Positions 23,201-38,200 of a stretch of DNA of 64,000 nt are shown in pieces. The translations under genes were made by a program, and so were the position numbers. This stretch comes from Amyelois transitella (lineage: Eukaryota > Arthropoda > Insecta > Lepidoptera > Pyralidae): positions 6,034,001 through 6,098,000 of the forward strand of contig NC_083517.1 in the NCBI RefSeq assembly GCF_032362555.1. Direction: 5' to 3'. Every line of letters starts with the position of its first letter. The stretch's first letter is position 1. Under the pieces are notes generated by a model, which saw only the letters and a program-made list of their open reading frames with translations, was not told the origin of the DNA and made no database searches.

Positions 23201-26200
23201 GTTAGTGCAGCCTTCTTCTGTGGATAAAAGTTTTCTACCTTGTACTGTGGGTTTTTGTGTTACACTGGTATAACTTGAAAAGCTGATCGTGGGTACTATG
23301 ATGATAAAGCGTGAATAAATGATAAACTTTGCCTATCTCTGACGCGAAAAACAAGAGTTTAAGGGATATAAGGGCAACTTTTTTCTTATACCTATAGGAT
23401 AACCAAATACATCAAATTGCTATTAATATAGAAAATAAATTTAAAATAGTCTTAAAGGAATGATTGTTAGGTAATATAATTTATACGGTTGAGGAGTTTT
23501 TTTAATGGTAAATGACATTAATTAATTGGTGCATAAATTGAAAATATTATTTTATTATCAAAGATTGATATTTGCACGCTAAAAATTTGCTAATTAGACT
23601 TAAGATCTGTATAATTATAACTATAAAGACCATATTGTAAATCCTATTAACCGCATATAAAATTAAATAGTACCAAATAAGAAGTTAAAATTAATACAAC
23701 TGTCCATGTTTAAAATAATCAACGGTAGTGAAATAGTCTTAAAAATGATGTTTTGATATGTGTTATTACATTATATACTCGTATAAATTAAAACTTTGCC
23801 CTGCTTACACCACTCATAGTCACCTCTCACCTGAATAAACAGGCAAAGTTGACACTACAAGTTGAAATTTCAAAAAAAAGGACCGATGATTATGGAACAC
23901 TGGTTTTCTAAAAACTGATATTACCGGTTTGTCATTCAGCAGGCAAAGCAGACGATTAATTTTACTCTGTAAGTATGTATATTTTAAGTGCAGTAGTCTG
24001 ATATAATGCCAAATATTAATAATTAAATAACTATTTTGGTTTTTATATTACATTTGCAGATATAATAACTAAAATACCACCACCACCAACACCACTTAGA
24101 TTTATAATACTTACTTGAAGGGATGTCCTTCATTAGTCTTTTGTACGGCTTGGAGCACGTTTTTGTATATGCGGAAGGATACCGCTGCTGAAAGGGCTAG
24201 GAGCGAAGCGTAGGCCAGCACCGACACCACGGAACAGCAGGCCAGAGCAATGAGGAGGACCAGGCCAGCGCCCAGGGCCGCGCCAGAACGCGCCGCGTTG
24301 CGCCAGTAGATCAGGGACTCCACTGTAACGCAAACATAAAACAATTAGGTATTGGTACAAAATCAAACGATTATGGTTTTAGTTTTGACTAATTGTTAAC
24401 TACAAACTTCGCTTCACACCACAGATGCTTCGCTTACGGTAATCTAAATTAAGAAGCGTTTATCAAAACTATCACACACGGTAAAAACTATTGAAAAGTA
24501 GAACACCGTTGCCGTTAAAGTCTGTTTTTTTTATATATTTCAATCAATTTTGCCAAATAGAGCTGGTAAACTTACTTAAGAATCACGTAAGTAGTAAGTA
24601 AGGTGTACATAATAATCTTATGGTAATTTTTAGTGAACAAATATTACTATACGATTTGTATGTCACATATGTCGTGCATGTGTTAAATGATGATAACTAA
24701 CAGGATAATCTAAAAAATATGTAATATATGAATTGGGTAATAAATCTAGGACTAATGTTATAAGTGTCATAAAATATTTCTAAAATTATCTCTTTATCAC
24801 GCTACGTTTTTTCCGCATAATCAAATAAATTCTACAGTGCTAACTAAGTGATGACGATGCAATGGAACTGTTTATGTAATTAAATAAATTAAATAAGTTC
24901 AATCCTAAAACTAAAAACGATGTGTTAAAACGTTGGTATTATGTGTTGATATATATTTTATTTCTACACTTTAAAATTACAATTATAAGAAAAATAGTTA
25001 ATTTCTTGAAAAAAAAAAAGACAACTAAGACTACATCAACGAAATCTGGGTACATCGAACTTGCAGGATTCTCAGTCTACATAACTTTATGTCAACACAA
25101 TAGTTTATTAACATATTTTATTCACACAAAAACGTCTCATCAGAACTTGCTTATTTCCCAGTTCCACGTCTGCAGTCTTAGTCAGCTTCGAACCGATGTA
25201 GAATACAATCTGTGATTCGAAGCCTACTGCACTCCTATTTGCCGTTAGGCGTGTTGGTCACAGGATGTTCGCGGAATAACCGGTTACGTCGCACGGTATG
25301 TCCCTAATGAATAACAAGGACTATACCTGGACCACGGGGCGGAAGGTCTTGGATTTGAGCTGCGTGGCGGGGCGACTGCTTTGGACGCGCCATGGCGGCG
25401 GAGTGAGAGAGCGGGACGAGGTGGCCGCGCACGTGGACAGGCTGCCACGCGGGCCCACCTTTCTACACACGTCACCGACTGCTGCTGACACCATCACCTT
25501 TTGCCACCGCGAATAAATGCCGTAAACACAAAGCGACATCTGTCTGACTAGTCCGCACTAAATCAATCTGCTTTGTCGGTCATTTATGATGGAAATCTTT
25601 GAAAGTTAAAAGCCCTATTTAAAAATATCAGCGCGCGTTGGCTGTTATTTTCATTAAACTTATTGGCAGTTTATTGATAAACTCAAGTGTACCGCCATGT
25701 GGTAGATTGATAAGTGATGGATTCCTCCAAGGATGAAATGAATCACTTAATTCAGAAGGCCGAAGCGTAAAGTTCAATGACTTCAATTACGATCAATCGG
25801 ATGGGATTATATTTGCTAACTATGGACTCTTGAGTGATCACTATGACTCCTCGATAAATAAATGGGCATTGTAAAAATAACCCTGACATCCATTAAACAC
25901 ATGACATGATTAATATTACTGAAAATACTTCTGCATAGCCTACTTCAGGTTTGCTAAGATACCCGTTATTAATTTTACACGGAGAAGTTCTTATGAGACT
26001 GCAGGTATAAATCACCACAATCAAAGTTTATTCAAAACATTGAGCTGCGCCTACGCTCCATCAATTTCTGATCGATATAGCGACCACGCGTATCGTTGCC
26101 AAAATAACCGCGCAGGCGCCAAAGCGCGCGTAACGGCAAAACGAGTTGAAGCATGTTCTTTATGCTACACTTGCTATACAAATTATTTTAGTAGGTATTC

Positions 26201-29200
26201 CAATCCTCTAAATATCAAGTACAGAGGATTTTGCCATGAATAGTCGGTGTCAGGGAGGCGAGTTGTCAAAGCATAATTATAATTATTCGAGCAAGTTATC
26301 GCCAGTATCATTACTTTTAGACGTAACGTTACGAACTATAGTTCTGGGTGTTTTATTACTACTATTTGGCTTTCGCAATCCCTTAGGATTGACCAGAACC
26401 AAGTCAAGATAATATATACACCCCCATCAATAGGCTTTATTGTTATTTAGCTTTGGTTAATGTATGTTTGAGTGGTTTCTGACCGAGTTTTGAGCTGAAC
26501 GTGAACTAGAGATCAGATTCGGCAGAGTAGACTCTGCCGAAACCACAGGGTTCAGATATTTCACTGTATGTATCAATTTTGAAACTCAAAGTCAAAAATA
26601 TTTCAGTATAATATTTCGATAACATATCTACTGTCGCCTGCGGACCTTGAGTCGAGAATGCAATCGGGGGTGTTTCTCATGAAGACCAAAAGGCCTCAGA
26701 TAGCTGTATGGCTTAATACGCAATTGAGATTAGTGACAGGTTGCCCATTGCCCAAAAGAAAATCCCAAGTTGGTTAACAGAAGCAACTGGCACACACTTT
26801 GTTTTTTTACACTTTTTACACTATTTTCGTATACTGAACAAATACCTTTCCTTCCATATTTGGTTTATTTAGTCAGAGGCAATAATTTTGTGGTTGGAAA
26901 ATAATAATTCTTTCCTCTAAGATAATTTATAGTGTCCGACCGAAGCTTCGGCTTCGGCTTCGGCCACCTTCGGCCAAAAAATCCACCTTCGGCGAAACAT
27001 TCGGCTTCGGCCCAAAATTCGACCGAAGCCGAAGGTTTCGCCGAAGGTCCGAGCGACCGTCGAGATTGAACGAACTGTTACGAAAGTCATGAGGCGGCGG
27101 GGAGTCACTGTCAAAATAGCACATTGCTGATTGCATGCATCAAAACAAGTCCGTACGTGTATTTAAACGAGTGTTTTTGTAAGAAATCAAATCATTATTT
27201 TTTACCAGTAGGTAAATCACAAACTTTTATCTATACATATAATAAAACAGTAAAAATATTTTGTCTGTACATTTAGTATTTTCGACTGAAATGGATAGAG
27301 GGACACTTAGAATGAATAATAGAAAGCAAAAATATTTTTTTTTAATTTCTTGTCTGTCTGTCTGTATGTATGATCACGATTATCTCCGAAAGTACTAAAC
27401 CGATTTACTTCAAACTTTGTTTTAACTCAGAATAACATTTAAAGTTTGTTTCATCAAAATCGGTTCACAAAAAAAAGTTATCCACATTTGAATGAACTCA
27501 AGGCTTCAGTATGCCTGCAAATAAGTTACGAAATTAAAAATTCAAAGTCATTTATCATTATACGACGGCATTATACCTATAACATATAAATATAAGTGAA
27601 AGGCGACTAAGGGATGGGCTTACAAACTTGGGATTCTTTTTTAGGCGATGGGCGAGCAACCTATCACTTTTTGAATCTCAATTCTATCATTAAGTCAAAT
27701 AGCTGAACGTGGCCATTCAGTCTTTTCAAGTCTGTAGGCTCTGTCTACCCCTAAAGGATAAAGACGTGACCATATGTATGTAGTCTACTTTAATTTCGAC
27801 ACCAACGCAACGGCTTCGATGGTCCAGTGGTTAGCCCGTGAGACTGTGAAGTTGGCGGTCCAAGTTCGAATCCCAACAATTATATAATATTTTTTTTTTG
27901 TATTGTTTGAGTATTTTATGTAAAAAAACTGAAAAATCAAAATACTACATATAATAAAACGGTAAAAATATTTTTTCTGTACATTTAATATTTTGACTGA
28001 AACGGATAGAGAAATTTTTTTTTTTACATTTTTTGTCTGTCTGTATCTGACTGTATGATTAAAATTCAACTCGAAATTTACGCGGACGAAGTCGCGGGCA
28101 ACAGCTAGTTTATCTCTAAACCAACCACCTCTATGATATATCATCAACTTCTATATGAGACAGTCAATATATAAACCTTCAATATTGAGGTTTTGAAATG
28201 ATTTTAATATTAATTGTAGCTTGTAGACAATATTGAACAAAATTAATTACTGAGTGCTGAGAGAATATAAACCGTCGGCTTCGGCTTCGGCTTCGGCCGA
28301 AGGTTGTGGCGATAGCCGATTAATCGGCTTCGGCTTCGGCTTCGGCCAAAAATAGACCTTCGGTCGGACACTAATAATTTATAATAAACTTGTCTTGTGA
28401 TAACACACTGCTGTTGCGCAGATATCCAGAGTTGGCATAAGAAATTTCATTTTTACTGTCTACATTAGATATTTGAGTGTGCGTATATTACGTATTTTTG
28501 TTTGGCAAACTCTTAACCTTTATGGCTGAAGTACGCCTAAGTTTTCATACAACGTACTTCATCGTTTATATGTTCAAGTTTTTTTACACTAGGTACAAAG
28601 ATCCTTAGTAATGAGGGGGCGACTACAGAGTTTCTTGTGAAGCCTTTTCGAAATTTTACAATGTGAATTCCGAAAAATAGCACTGCACAGTTGATTCCAT
28701 CCGTATAATTATATATGTATTTTGAACAAGTGAAAATACATTTACTTGGAATAATGACAAGTTGTAGGCATCATAAAGTTACCTACGTTACCGTCAGAAA
28801 TTTTTTTTTCAAGGCTGCTTGAGATTCTCTTGTCAAAGTTTACGTCATTTGCAAATTTAATCATGTTTCAGTGTTTTTACAAACCTGAAAATCTAAAATT
28901 CGAGAGATAAGTAAACAATCCTAAATGTAATTAATCGTACATGAAACTAGGAACTACCCCGAAATTTTAATTGGCATTTGGAGGAGATTTTTGCCCATAA
29001 GATTATGTTTACTTTGACGAGAACGAGAATATATTTTGCGTCGATGTCGGGGTCCATATCTAGTCATCATCAAAATTTGAGTGTCTTTGTTTCAGACCCG
29101 GGGATCACTAATTCCTAGTTTATTGGTATTTAAGTATTTATACGTGAAAGATTAAATTGACATTGGTCCAAGAACCGATTTCATAAGTAATATGTGTCGT

Positions 29201-32200
29201 AACAATAAGCCGCACAAATAAGGTCGTTTAAGATAGTAGAGTAGTCGCAAAAGTATGTTGCAAAAGAGGTCTATCGATTGGAGAGGAAAACTATCAAAGG
29301 CTAAGCTTCAGTTACTTTAAATAAGAGTTGAACACGTTCCAGAAGACTCGACAACTCAGGGAACAGAAAATAATAAGGTCAAAATGTTCTATTTACATAT
29401 AATGTATCACAGAATTCATACCATCACACTCTTTTATAATATAGAGACAAAACCAATCTCTCAGTTTACTTTGCTACCTTAAATTCCCGAAACAAGAGAT
29501 GATTTGGAAAGGTTTTTTGATCAGCTGCTTGATATTCATGTTTGTTGTTCATTCATGATACCTTTGGAAATTATTAATGCATCAGTAGTTAAATAAAATT
29601 AAAAATTAAAGAAAATATGGAGTGGTTCTGTTGTACTCTACGACATGAATGACCTTGATGACGGCAAACCAACATGATGGGGATTTTAAATGTTCTTTAA
29701 AAATATGTATAACATTTTCACAAACAACTTTTTATAGTACAACATTATACTGAACACAAGAAAGTGAAAATCTCGCAAATATCAATGAACTCTGCTAAAA
29801 TAAGTCCACTGAAAATGCGGAGTTGCCTGATTAAATTCCGGGTAGAAACAAAAAAAAATTGTTGAAACACACGACAATAGTTTGACTACTCTGTAGGATT
29901 AAAAATAACGCAACGTGGATATGAACTAGTCTGGCAAAACGAAACGCACAGGGCAGACTCTAAAAATTTATTTTATTTGGATAACGCTTACTATGATAGT
30001 AGTATCTTTTAAGTTTTAATTGAGACTTATAGTGTCCTAAAGAAACAATGTAACGTACATTGTCTTGAAAAGCGTAAAATGTTATTGTTTATTGTGTTTC
30101 AATTGTTAAGCATATATTTATTATTGTGCTTACGTGGCCACTTTTATTTGTTTGCTTTCGATATAGATACCTAGTTATACATACATACAAAATACTCTAT
30201 CTTATTCTTATTGTCTACTAATCTGAGCCTAACTGAGCTACAAACTTATTTTTATTGTCCATCACAGACAAGTTTATTTCTAGTCGCTATAAATCGTCTC
30301 TTTCGATGCTGATTGCAATGTTGGAACAGAAAAGTAAAAGGACAAACAAGACGACAAAATAATGATACCAAATAAATAATACGATGCAACTAGACGTAAG
30401 AATAATAAATAAGTAGTTTGTATTCTTAACACTGCCCATAAAACAAGATAAAAGTTTAAATGACAAATATCGTCGAACACGATGAACAAATATCATATGT
30501 GAAAAGATAATACTTATGAAATAGCTCTTTGATAAGGATGAAGTCTTCTCTAATAAAGATATTCTGAACAGACAAAATATTCCTATCATTACATAGTACG
30601 AAGCGTAGGCAAAAATTTATTGATAAAAGAAGTCTGAATTACCTACTTATAGAAAATTCGATATCATGTCGAACTCAAAAAAAATCTATTTTCGATGAGT
30701 GTATCTGAAAATAAGACAATCACACGTAGACAAAGTATAATGGAAAGCAATTAAGGTTCACGAGTAATGATGTGACATTGCATTGCCGTCAATAGAAAAT
30801 AATGAGTATTATACTGTTTTTCTTATTTAAGAGAATTATAAACAAACAGTGGTGGTGTCTGTTGGTTTTTAATACATATTAGGTGTTAACAGAAAATAAA
30901 TAATTTTAAATAGGAAACATTGAAGTTTAAGTAGTTACGATACAGAATACAGAAACCAAGTTTATAGTACGGCCTCGAGTGTCCGATTGAATTTCTTACG
31001 CGGATAGAAACAAGAGAAGCAGCAGTGGCATTGTATTGCCATTAGAACCTTACAGTTATAGGTACAATGGTTATAATGGTTCGGGCGTTAGCTTACTCAG
31101 TGACTACATCTAACTAATTGAATTAGGATCACCGAGTGTTGGGAAGTCAAAATTACTCAAAGGGGAGCCAAAGAATGCGGTTTCAAATTTGAATTACATT
31201 CATAGACAAAATTACTATTGATATGGAAAATGATAAAATTATATGAAACATCTCTTGTGAATATTTGTTTTATTCTGCCAGATATACACAAAATTGTCCA
31301 AACCCATTTCTGGTTTCCATGTTAGTAGATGATGGGGTCATCTAGGTAACAGGTGACCCAAGTCAAAAACAATGGAGTAATTAGGAATGGTAAATCAATT
31401 CGCCAGAGACTTCAATGTCAGATAAAATCGGTCTAATTTCATCTTGGCAAGGGTGATGTTTCGTTTGTGGCAGACAATGAGAGAGGAGCGCATGCGTATG
31501 AAGCACAGGTGCTAGGCCTAGGTACCAATCTGAGTAACAATTCAATTAATATCATCACTTCGTTTTCATTATTTATTGAAGGACCTAACTGGACCACAGA
31601 AAAATGATTCGGTTGCCATAACTTTGTAAACATTCAAATGATAAGTATAGCAAAGTTAATAGTAAAATTAAAATAGAGTAAAAAGTTGTTTATGAAAATG
31701 TGGAAAATGGTTATGAGTCAAAAGATTCTCAACATTAATTATAATTGTCATGACTTCAATTTAGTAAAGTATATTTTGTTAATAATTATTATATAGGTTA
31801 TTACGAGTTTGCTAGCGAGCAACTATGGTTAATTATCAGCAAATAATATTTGTTAGCTACTCCGGATCAATTGTGCTTTATCAATAACAAAGAGACACAA
31901 GAGATACTCTAGATTTATAATTTTATAAACCTACTTATTTTTTTATGAAGGGGCCTGTAAAAGTTAAGTATTGATACCTAAAAGTGATGTGAAAATAAGT
32001 TGATGATCTATCTTGTTTAGGTTTATAGGAAGGAAGGTACCTATGTAGGTATATGAAAACTAGATTATTCTAAAGCCACTTGATTGACATTCGCGTGTGG
32101 TCATACAAATAGTATATTCATGCATGTCAGGCCTTGACTCAGAATAATAGATAAATTTGTTTTGTTTCCAACTAACGAGTGGAAGTCGTTCAATCAATCA

Positions 32201-35200
32201 CACTTTGTGGCTCGATAGCCGCGGAAAGTGATGGTACAAAGTAACATTCATATCACACATACGGTGTAAACACTGAGGTCAAACAACACTGATGCGCCTC
32301 TATAAACAGCGGTCACTGGGTCACAGTGCAGGGCCGCAGGGCCGACGCGCGCTTGCCCGGGCGGCCTGTTTGGCGGCGCGCCGACCTAAGCGTATTTTCT
32401 GCCATCCGCCCCTCGACGACCACTCACCTTCAGGATGCAGCCTTTGCGGGTCGAACCAGGCATCTGCAATAGAAGGCTGTGCGTTAGCGGGTTAGTCGCG
32501 ACAGGATAGGAAAGCGGGTCAAGCGAAGCCGCAGTGTGGGAACTTACTCGGGTTGAGGACGCTGCATAGGGAGGGCCCAGAGGCGGCCATGGTGACAATT
32601 TACGTAACACAAAGCGTGCGACGGTAAATACCGGCGTACGGACGCGCACCGCGCCCGACTCTCGCGTCGATACTAGCTGCGCAGCCCCGCACACCGCCCC
32701 ACACCCCGATATCACGCATGCGCACTGCCTATGCTTCTACCAAAACCTCCAACAACCACTATAGGTTTAGTGGCACTCGCAACATCGCAGCCCTCCAAAT
32801 TATGCAGCGCCTCTCTGTACCATCACCATGAAACCAACACAACAAATTTCAAGCCCACTACATTTTAGATTAAATAGGTTATTATAAGATATGTTAAGGT
32901 TACACATAAAACATTGTCATAAGCCAGAAGATATTATGTATATATCTATCAATTCCATGATTTATACATTCATGATATATCCATGCCCAACCATTAAAAG
33001 AAATAAATACAGGTCTAGGTAGGTATCGTATCGTATCGTAATAGATAAGGACACAGTGTGAGTCTGACACTGTTGGACGTTCGTTTTGTCTAAGAACGGT
33101 TTGACGGCATAATTTCGTTCTTAGGCGATCGGCCTACAGGCCTTTTTTTCAAGAATCTTCCAACTATTCGTCGAGAGACTCCTACATTTCTATCTACAAA
33201 TTTATCAAAGATTCGAAAAATTTTTCGTAGACAAACGAATATCGGAGAACAAATCCACAGTCACACAGTGAACTAAATTTTAAATACTGCTCAGCTCATT
33301 AATATCGATATAGAATTTAGCGATTTAGTTAATTCAATTTATTTATCTTACAGCTTTGTAATCTATTAATGACAAACATTATTAAAGGTAATTTCTATCT
33401 GTGGAGCCGTGACTATTACAGCGACATTTTGATTATAGACTCAACGTACGTTTCTCGACTTAAGTAACTCATTTTAAGTAAAAAACAGAAACGTCGAAAT
33501 GTTAATACCTATACGTATAAATTTATGCGATTAACTTCTATGCATAATATCAAGATTCCATTGGTAAAGAAAGTGAAATCAGTAAAACCGGCCAGGCGAA
33601 GTAAACGCACAATAACACGCGCGCAGAAAAATTCTAGCGACAACTATGTTACGTGTAGGATAGATAAATACTATAATATTAAACGAACAATATTTTAATA
33701 TATAATTAGAAAACGGCTCCAACGATTTCGTTGAAATTTTAAATGTAGGCGCACACGGGGGTAAAAATTGGGTCCCACGTCCAGGAAAATTCGTCTTTCC
33801 CATATTTTACCCAAAAACATTTTCCCATATAAAAGATTCGCTAGAGATCGATAATCGGCACGGCGACCGCTCCACTGACGGCTCAGTTGGCGAGCGATTC
33901 TTTAAGTCTATGTATGACTAGGTTCGATCCATGGCAACGGACTGTTTTATTTTTTGCCTTCACCATTTTCTTGATGGATTTTTCTTTTTTGTGTTTTTTT
34001 AAACCTACACCGATTTTTGTTTTACCAATTTAAAGTTTATACTATATTTATTTTTAGTACATACTTTTTTTATTTTACTAATTTTTATGGTTATATTGAG
34101 GTCCACCGAGCACCGGTACTTGTTCGGTCACCCAGTACATAAATCAATATAAACCCCAAAATCACATATTATACATGTCCATGTTGCCATAGGTCCGTTT
34201 CTGTTTGTTTTTCGTTGTTGTAACCATTTCTGCATAGATTCTGATTTTGGGACAGTTCCGACCATGGCGATGATCGATTGACAATAACCAAACCACGATG
34301 TTACCGCAGCAAGTCAGCAGGAATTTCATTGACAGCCTAGGCGTGGAGAACATGCGAGTTTAGGTTTTGTTTGAGTTGGTCGTGCACACAATATAGTGAT
34401 AAGGCATAGAAAATGGGTGTCAGTGCGTTGCATGCAACACTAAAAAGTTCTAATCCTCTCCATATAACTTAAAATGAAGAATATTCGTTTAATTGATATT
34501 AATGGATAATTTTTGTTGTTTATTTAAAGATGACGATCAGGCCAACCTATCATCACAATGTATTGTTAATCAGAAATTTTAGTCAGAATTAGCATTGGTT
34601 CATGATATACCCAAAATTCGAAGTGACTCCAGTGTATCACAAACAACAAAATAAATATTTAAGACGCAGTTATAAATATGAGCGTTATCTACAGCGCACA
34701 CTGAGCGTTATCTGCAGAAGCATCCTGAAAGAAATTTTATCGGTATGATTGGGATCAGACAAAAAGAAACGCTGGACTGGAGCAAATATAAATGATATAG
34801 GAAAACTGAAATGATCATGGAACGTTCATGGCACTGGTAGTAATGCGTGATGAGCACATTATGACTCATATGCCGTGCCATAACGATGTAATCACGTACA
34901 GCGTAGCGCTCCTTCTACAGTAACAAATAAAAACTATAGAGCCACCTACATTGTTTTCAATAAATAACAAATTTGTTAAAAGAATTTGTCTTAATGTATT
35001 TCGAATGGAAATCTACTATCGTCGTGACCGAGGCATGAGTGCGAGTGTTATCGCTAACATTATATGTGATGCATTCGTTCCGTAGTGCACCGCTGCGGTG
35101 ATTTGATTGATAGGATAGGAATGACGGGCCAGACAGACCGAGGCGACACCAAGCCGTGATAAAAATAGCCATCGAGGTCGCTAATGATGACGTCACCACA

Positions 35201-38200
35201 CCTGTAATAAGCATTTCTCGATTTGGAATTATACCATGACTGGTCAATCCACTTTCGGTTTTATCAGAGCTTATGTATTCCAAAATCCAGAATGTATGTT
35301 ATTTCTGGTAATCAGCTAATAGGTATTTAACTTCTGTAACAGGTAGACCTGCGGGTGCTTGTACTGTGCCTCACATATCATACTGATATTGTGAGGGTAT
35401 ACTGGTAGGTTGTTGTATTTGTAAATTTGAAGTTATTGTAAACTGAGCTAATTGCGATTGTAGGCGTGCTTAATCGACCGTTTTAATTGAATTTGGTACA
35501 GATTTAACTTTCTTTATTCATAACTTTCATTTCTAGTAATTTTCTGGATAGTAAAGCGTCGGAAAAATGTACATAGTAAATAAAGAGGCAAGTAATGAAG
35601 AAGGAAATAAGCATTTTAAGGTAAATCGTACAACTTTTGAATGTCTTTTACTTACTGGATACTATTATAGACACTTATACTTATACTTGGATTTACACAA
35701 ATAAAGGATAATCTCTCATGAACTTAATCAGCGTTTCATATTATCATATGTCTTTAACTAATGAAATGGGTTTATTAATAGCTACAATTAAATAAAAACT
35801 AAGCGATAAAAAGATAATTAATGCGTAATGGACCCTACACGATTGGGTGTGTAGTTGTGAAACAGGCTAAGGGTTTCCCCCATGTTTCCCCAATGACTCA
35901 TAACTTAGCTCACATACTTAGCCCTCCGCATTTGTTCCAACTTATGGCGATACAAAGAAATAGGTAAAGGCTAGTATTTTGAATGAATTCTAACCAACAT
36001 GGGAATCGCTGCAGACGCAAAAGTATAATATCAAAAGTTTTAGTTTTCGACATTCCAAAAGACTGTTAAACAGGTCACGGCGGTAACCTACTTTTGCGAG
36101 AACAAACAAATGTGTAGATTTGTAATTGCGAATGACTAACAGTTTGCAAATACAAATGCACGATATTGCTGGAACACTGACTGCTGACAGAAATGAAAAA
36201 TATTTTATCTCTTATATAGATAATGTCTTCTTTCACCGCTCTGAAGAGGAGCCTGGGGTATGCGTTTGACCATGGATCTAGATTAGGTAAGTAAGGTTTT
36301 TCAAAGAAGCGACTCCCATCTGACCTCTGCAATCGTTGCAGATAAAATTAACTTTGAAAATAGTCATTGTTACGTGAACCTTTGCGTTTATGCGCATTAG
36401 GTACGTATTTTAACCGGGCACCTTGCCGATTCAACCACCAACGCTGACTATACATAATCTTATTATGTTTTAAAATTATTATACTTGTAATAAAATGACT
36501 ACCCGGTAGTAAGTCGAAAATTATGATCTAGGTACAGTATGTTACTATGTTGGGTCATACAAAGCCTTGTTCCTTGTAAGCTATATGTCAATGACAGACA
36601 AAATACCCTGCATGCAATCCGGCAGCTAATAACCAATTGAAGGCGAGGCATCCGTGTATGCGTCGACGGGAGGCGCACGTATTGATCCCGCCACCCCCTG
36701 CCGCACGGAGCCCTAACTTTTAATGCGTCTAGTCTGGACTGAATGGATTAGGTACGTAATGATTCCTCGATCGCCAAAAATAATAGCTATAGTAGATATC
36801 ACTTCCCGATTAATTTAGATGTTTGATCCTCACGGTGTCTCATTTTATATATTAAACTAATTTTTAATAAATTTAAAATAAGTTTTACGTTTATGTGAAG
36901 TTTGGAGAACTAGTATGGGGTTGTTCTAGTTCGTTTTAAAATATTTAACTTCGAAAGTAGCCGAATCCTTGCTATACCCTGGCATTAATTTTTAATAAAC
37001 TGATTATACAAAGAACAAAATGCGATGGGACAGTGAAACATTAGCAAAATGCTGGGTTAATTTAATTTATAGATTATTTATACCAACAAAGCATTTTCTT
37101 TTGTTTCGACACGGCGACACGATATCGATCAAGATATGATTTGATAGAGGATAACGTTGTTGCGCTTGCTGATTTCTAGTAGTAAAGTCAGTGAACAAAT
37201 CAACTGTTGTAATGTGGTCCTTTCGAACAAAATTAATCTTTTCTTTAGTTAGATTTGAAAGTTCAATCTGTATTATTTCTAGATAGATACCGACACCTCG
37301 ACCAAGCAACCCTCCACACACACACTCTTTGTGGGTCAACCTTAAACCTATGTAGGTTAAAAATTTTAATACTAGTTTGATGCACATGCAACAAAATCAA
37401 CTAAGTAGGATTATATACATATAGTTCAAGTTGGCTTTGTGTAATGTTACTGCGCTGTGACTGTGCTTACAATGTAAAGTAGCGGTAAAGATAGCATTGT
37501 GTTACAGGTCGAGGACCTGTGAACCAACAGGGCGAAGATGGCCCGGTCCGATGGGCGGACCACAATTATGTTTCATTTTAATCTAAAACTTATCCATAGG
37601 ATGGCTGACGCGTATGAAGAAAATTACGTATCACGATGTAAAGAAATGTATGCTTATTTAGATATTGATAAGCTAGAACAGATATCTACCTAAATAAAAA
37701 ACTAAACGAATTAAAATACTTAATGAGTACCCAATAATTGAAATCTTTAGCAAAATTGATGATTAAGTGACAAGCGCGAGCTATCCAACAACATCCCGAA
37801 CAAAGAAATTGACCCGGGCGTGTGCCAAAGGGATTATAAGTAGGTCAAGAGAGTTCAAAAAGAGGGGAAAATGAAGTCATCACTTTAGACAAGTGCGCAA
37901 AAAAATTTTTTACCATGTTTTACAATATTTCAAGAAATGTTTGTAAGGAAATCTTACTTTTTAGTTTTGAACCTATTTGCATCCATAAAGCGTTCTAGTT
38001 CTGTGATCAGGTTCAACTCCTTACCTTTCCTGTATTCAACTATTTGAGATGACATTTTAACGTATTATTGCAATCATACAGGTTGGTGAAGATAATATTA
38101 AAAAAAACTTATATTTATCCCAAATAATATTATAAATGCAAAAGTAAGTTTGTTTGTTACCTCAAATTTTGCGTATTAAATAGTCTGGAGAAGGACATAC

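Larger units (their letters stand above)
27230..28108 (+). mobile_element. Helitron, nested in the hAT-like element
   Basis: Begins TCTATACATATAATAAAAC after an A and ends GCGGGCAACAGCTAG before a T, the Helitron rule of insertion between A and T. The opening motif recurs internally near 27948, so two related copies may be fused. It carries a SINE (27597-27780) and a tRNA-like segment (27810-27880). No helicase gene, so it is non-autonomous. Confidence 0.6.
26930..28373. mobile_element. Non-autonomous hAT-like element with TTCGGC arrays, carrying a nested Helitron
   Basis: The ends TAGTGTCCGACCGAA and TTCGGTCGGACACTA are perfect 15-bp inverted repeats, flanked by an identical 8-mer ATAATTTA (26922-26929 and 28374-28381). 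An 8-bp duplication and a TAGTG start are typical of hAT transposons. Each end holds an array of TTCGGC/GCCGAA units (26940-27060 and 28274-28350). The middle (27230-28108) is a separate Helitron insertion, so the original element was about 565 bp. No transposase frame is present. Confidence 0.7.

Noticed and set aside
26917-27136. Frames rich in Ser/Arg/Glu
   Set aside because: They are translations of the TTCGGC arrays of the hAT-like element.
27810-27882. Possible tRNA gene
   Set aside because: A and B boxes are present but the ends do not form an acceptor stem and it sits inside a Helitron.
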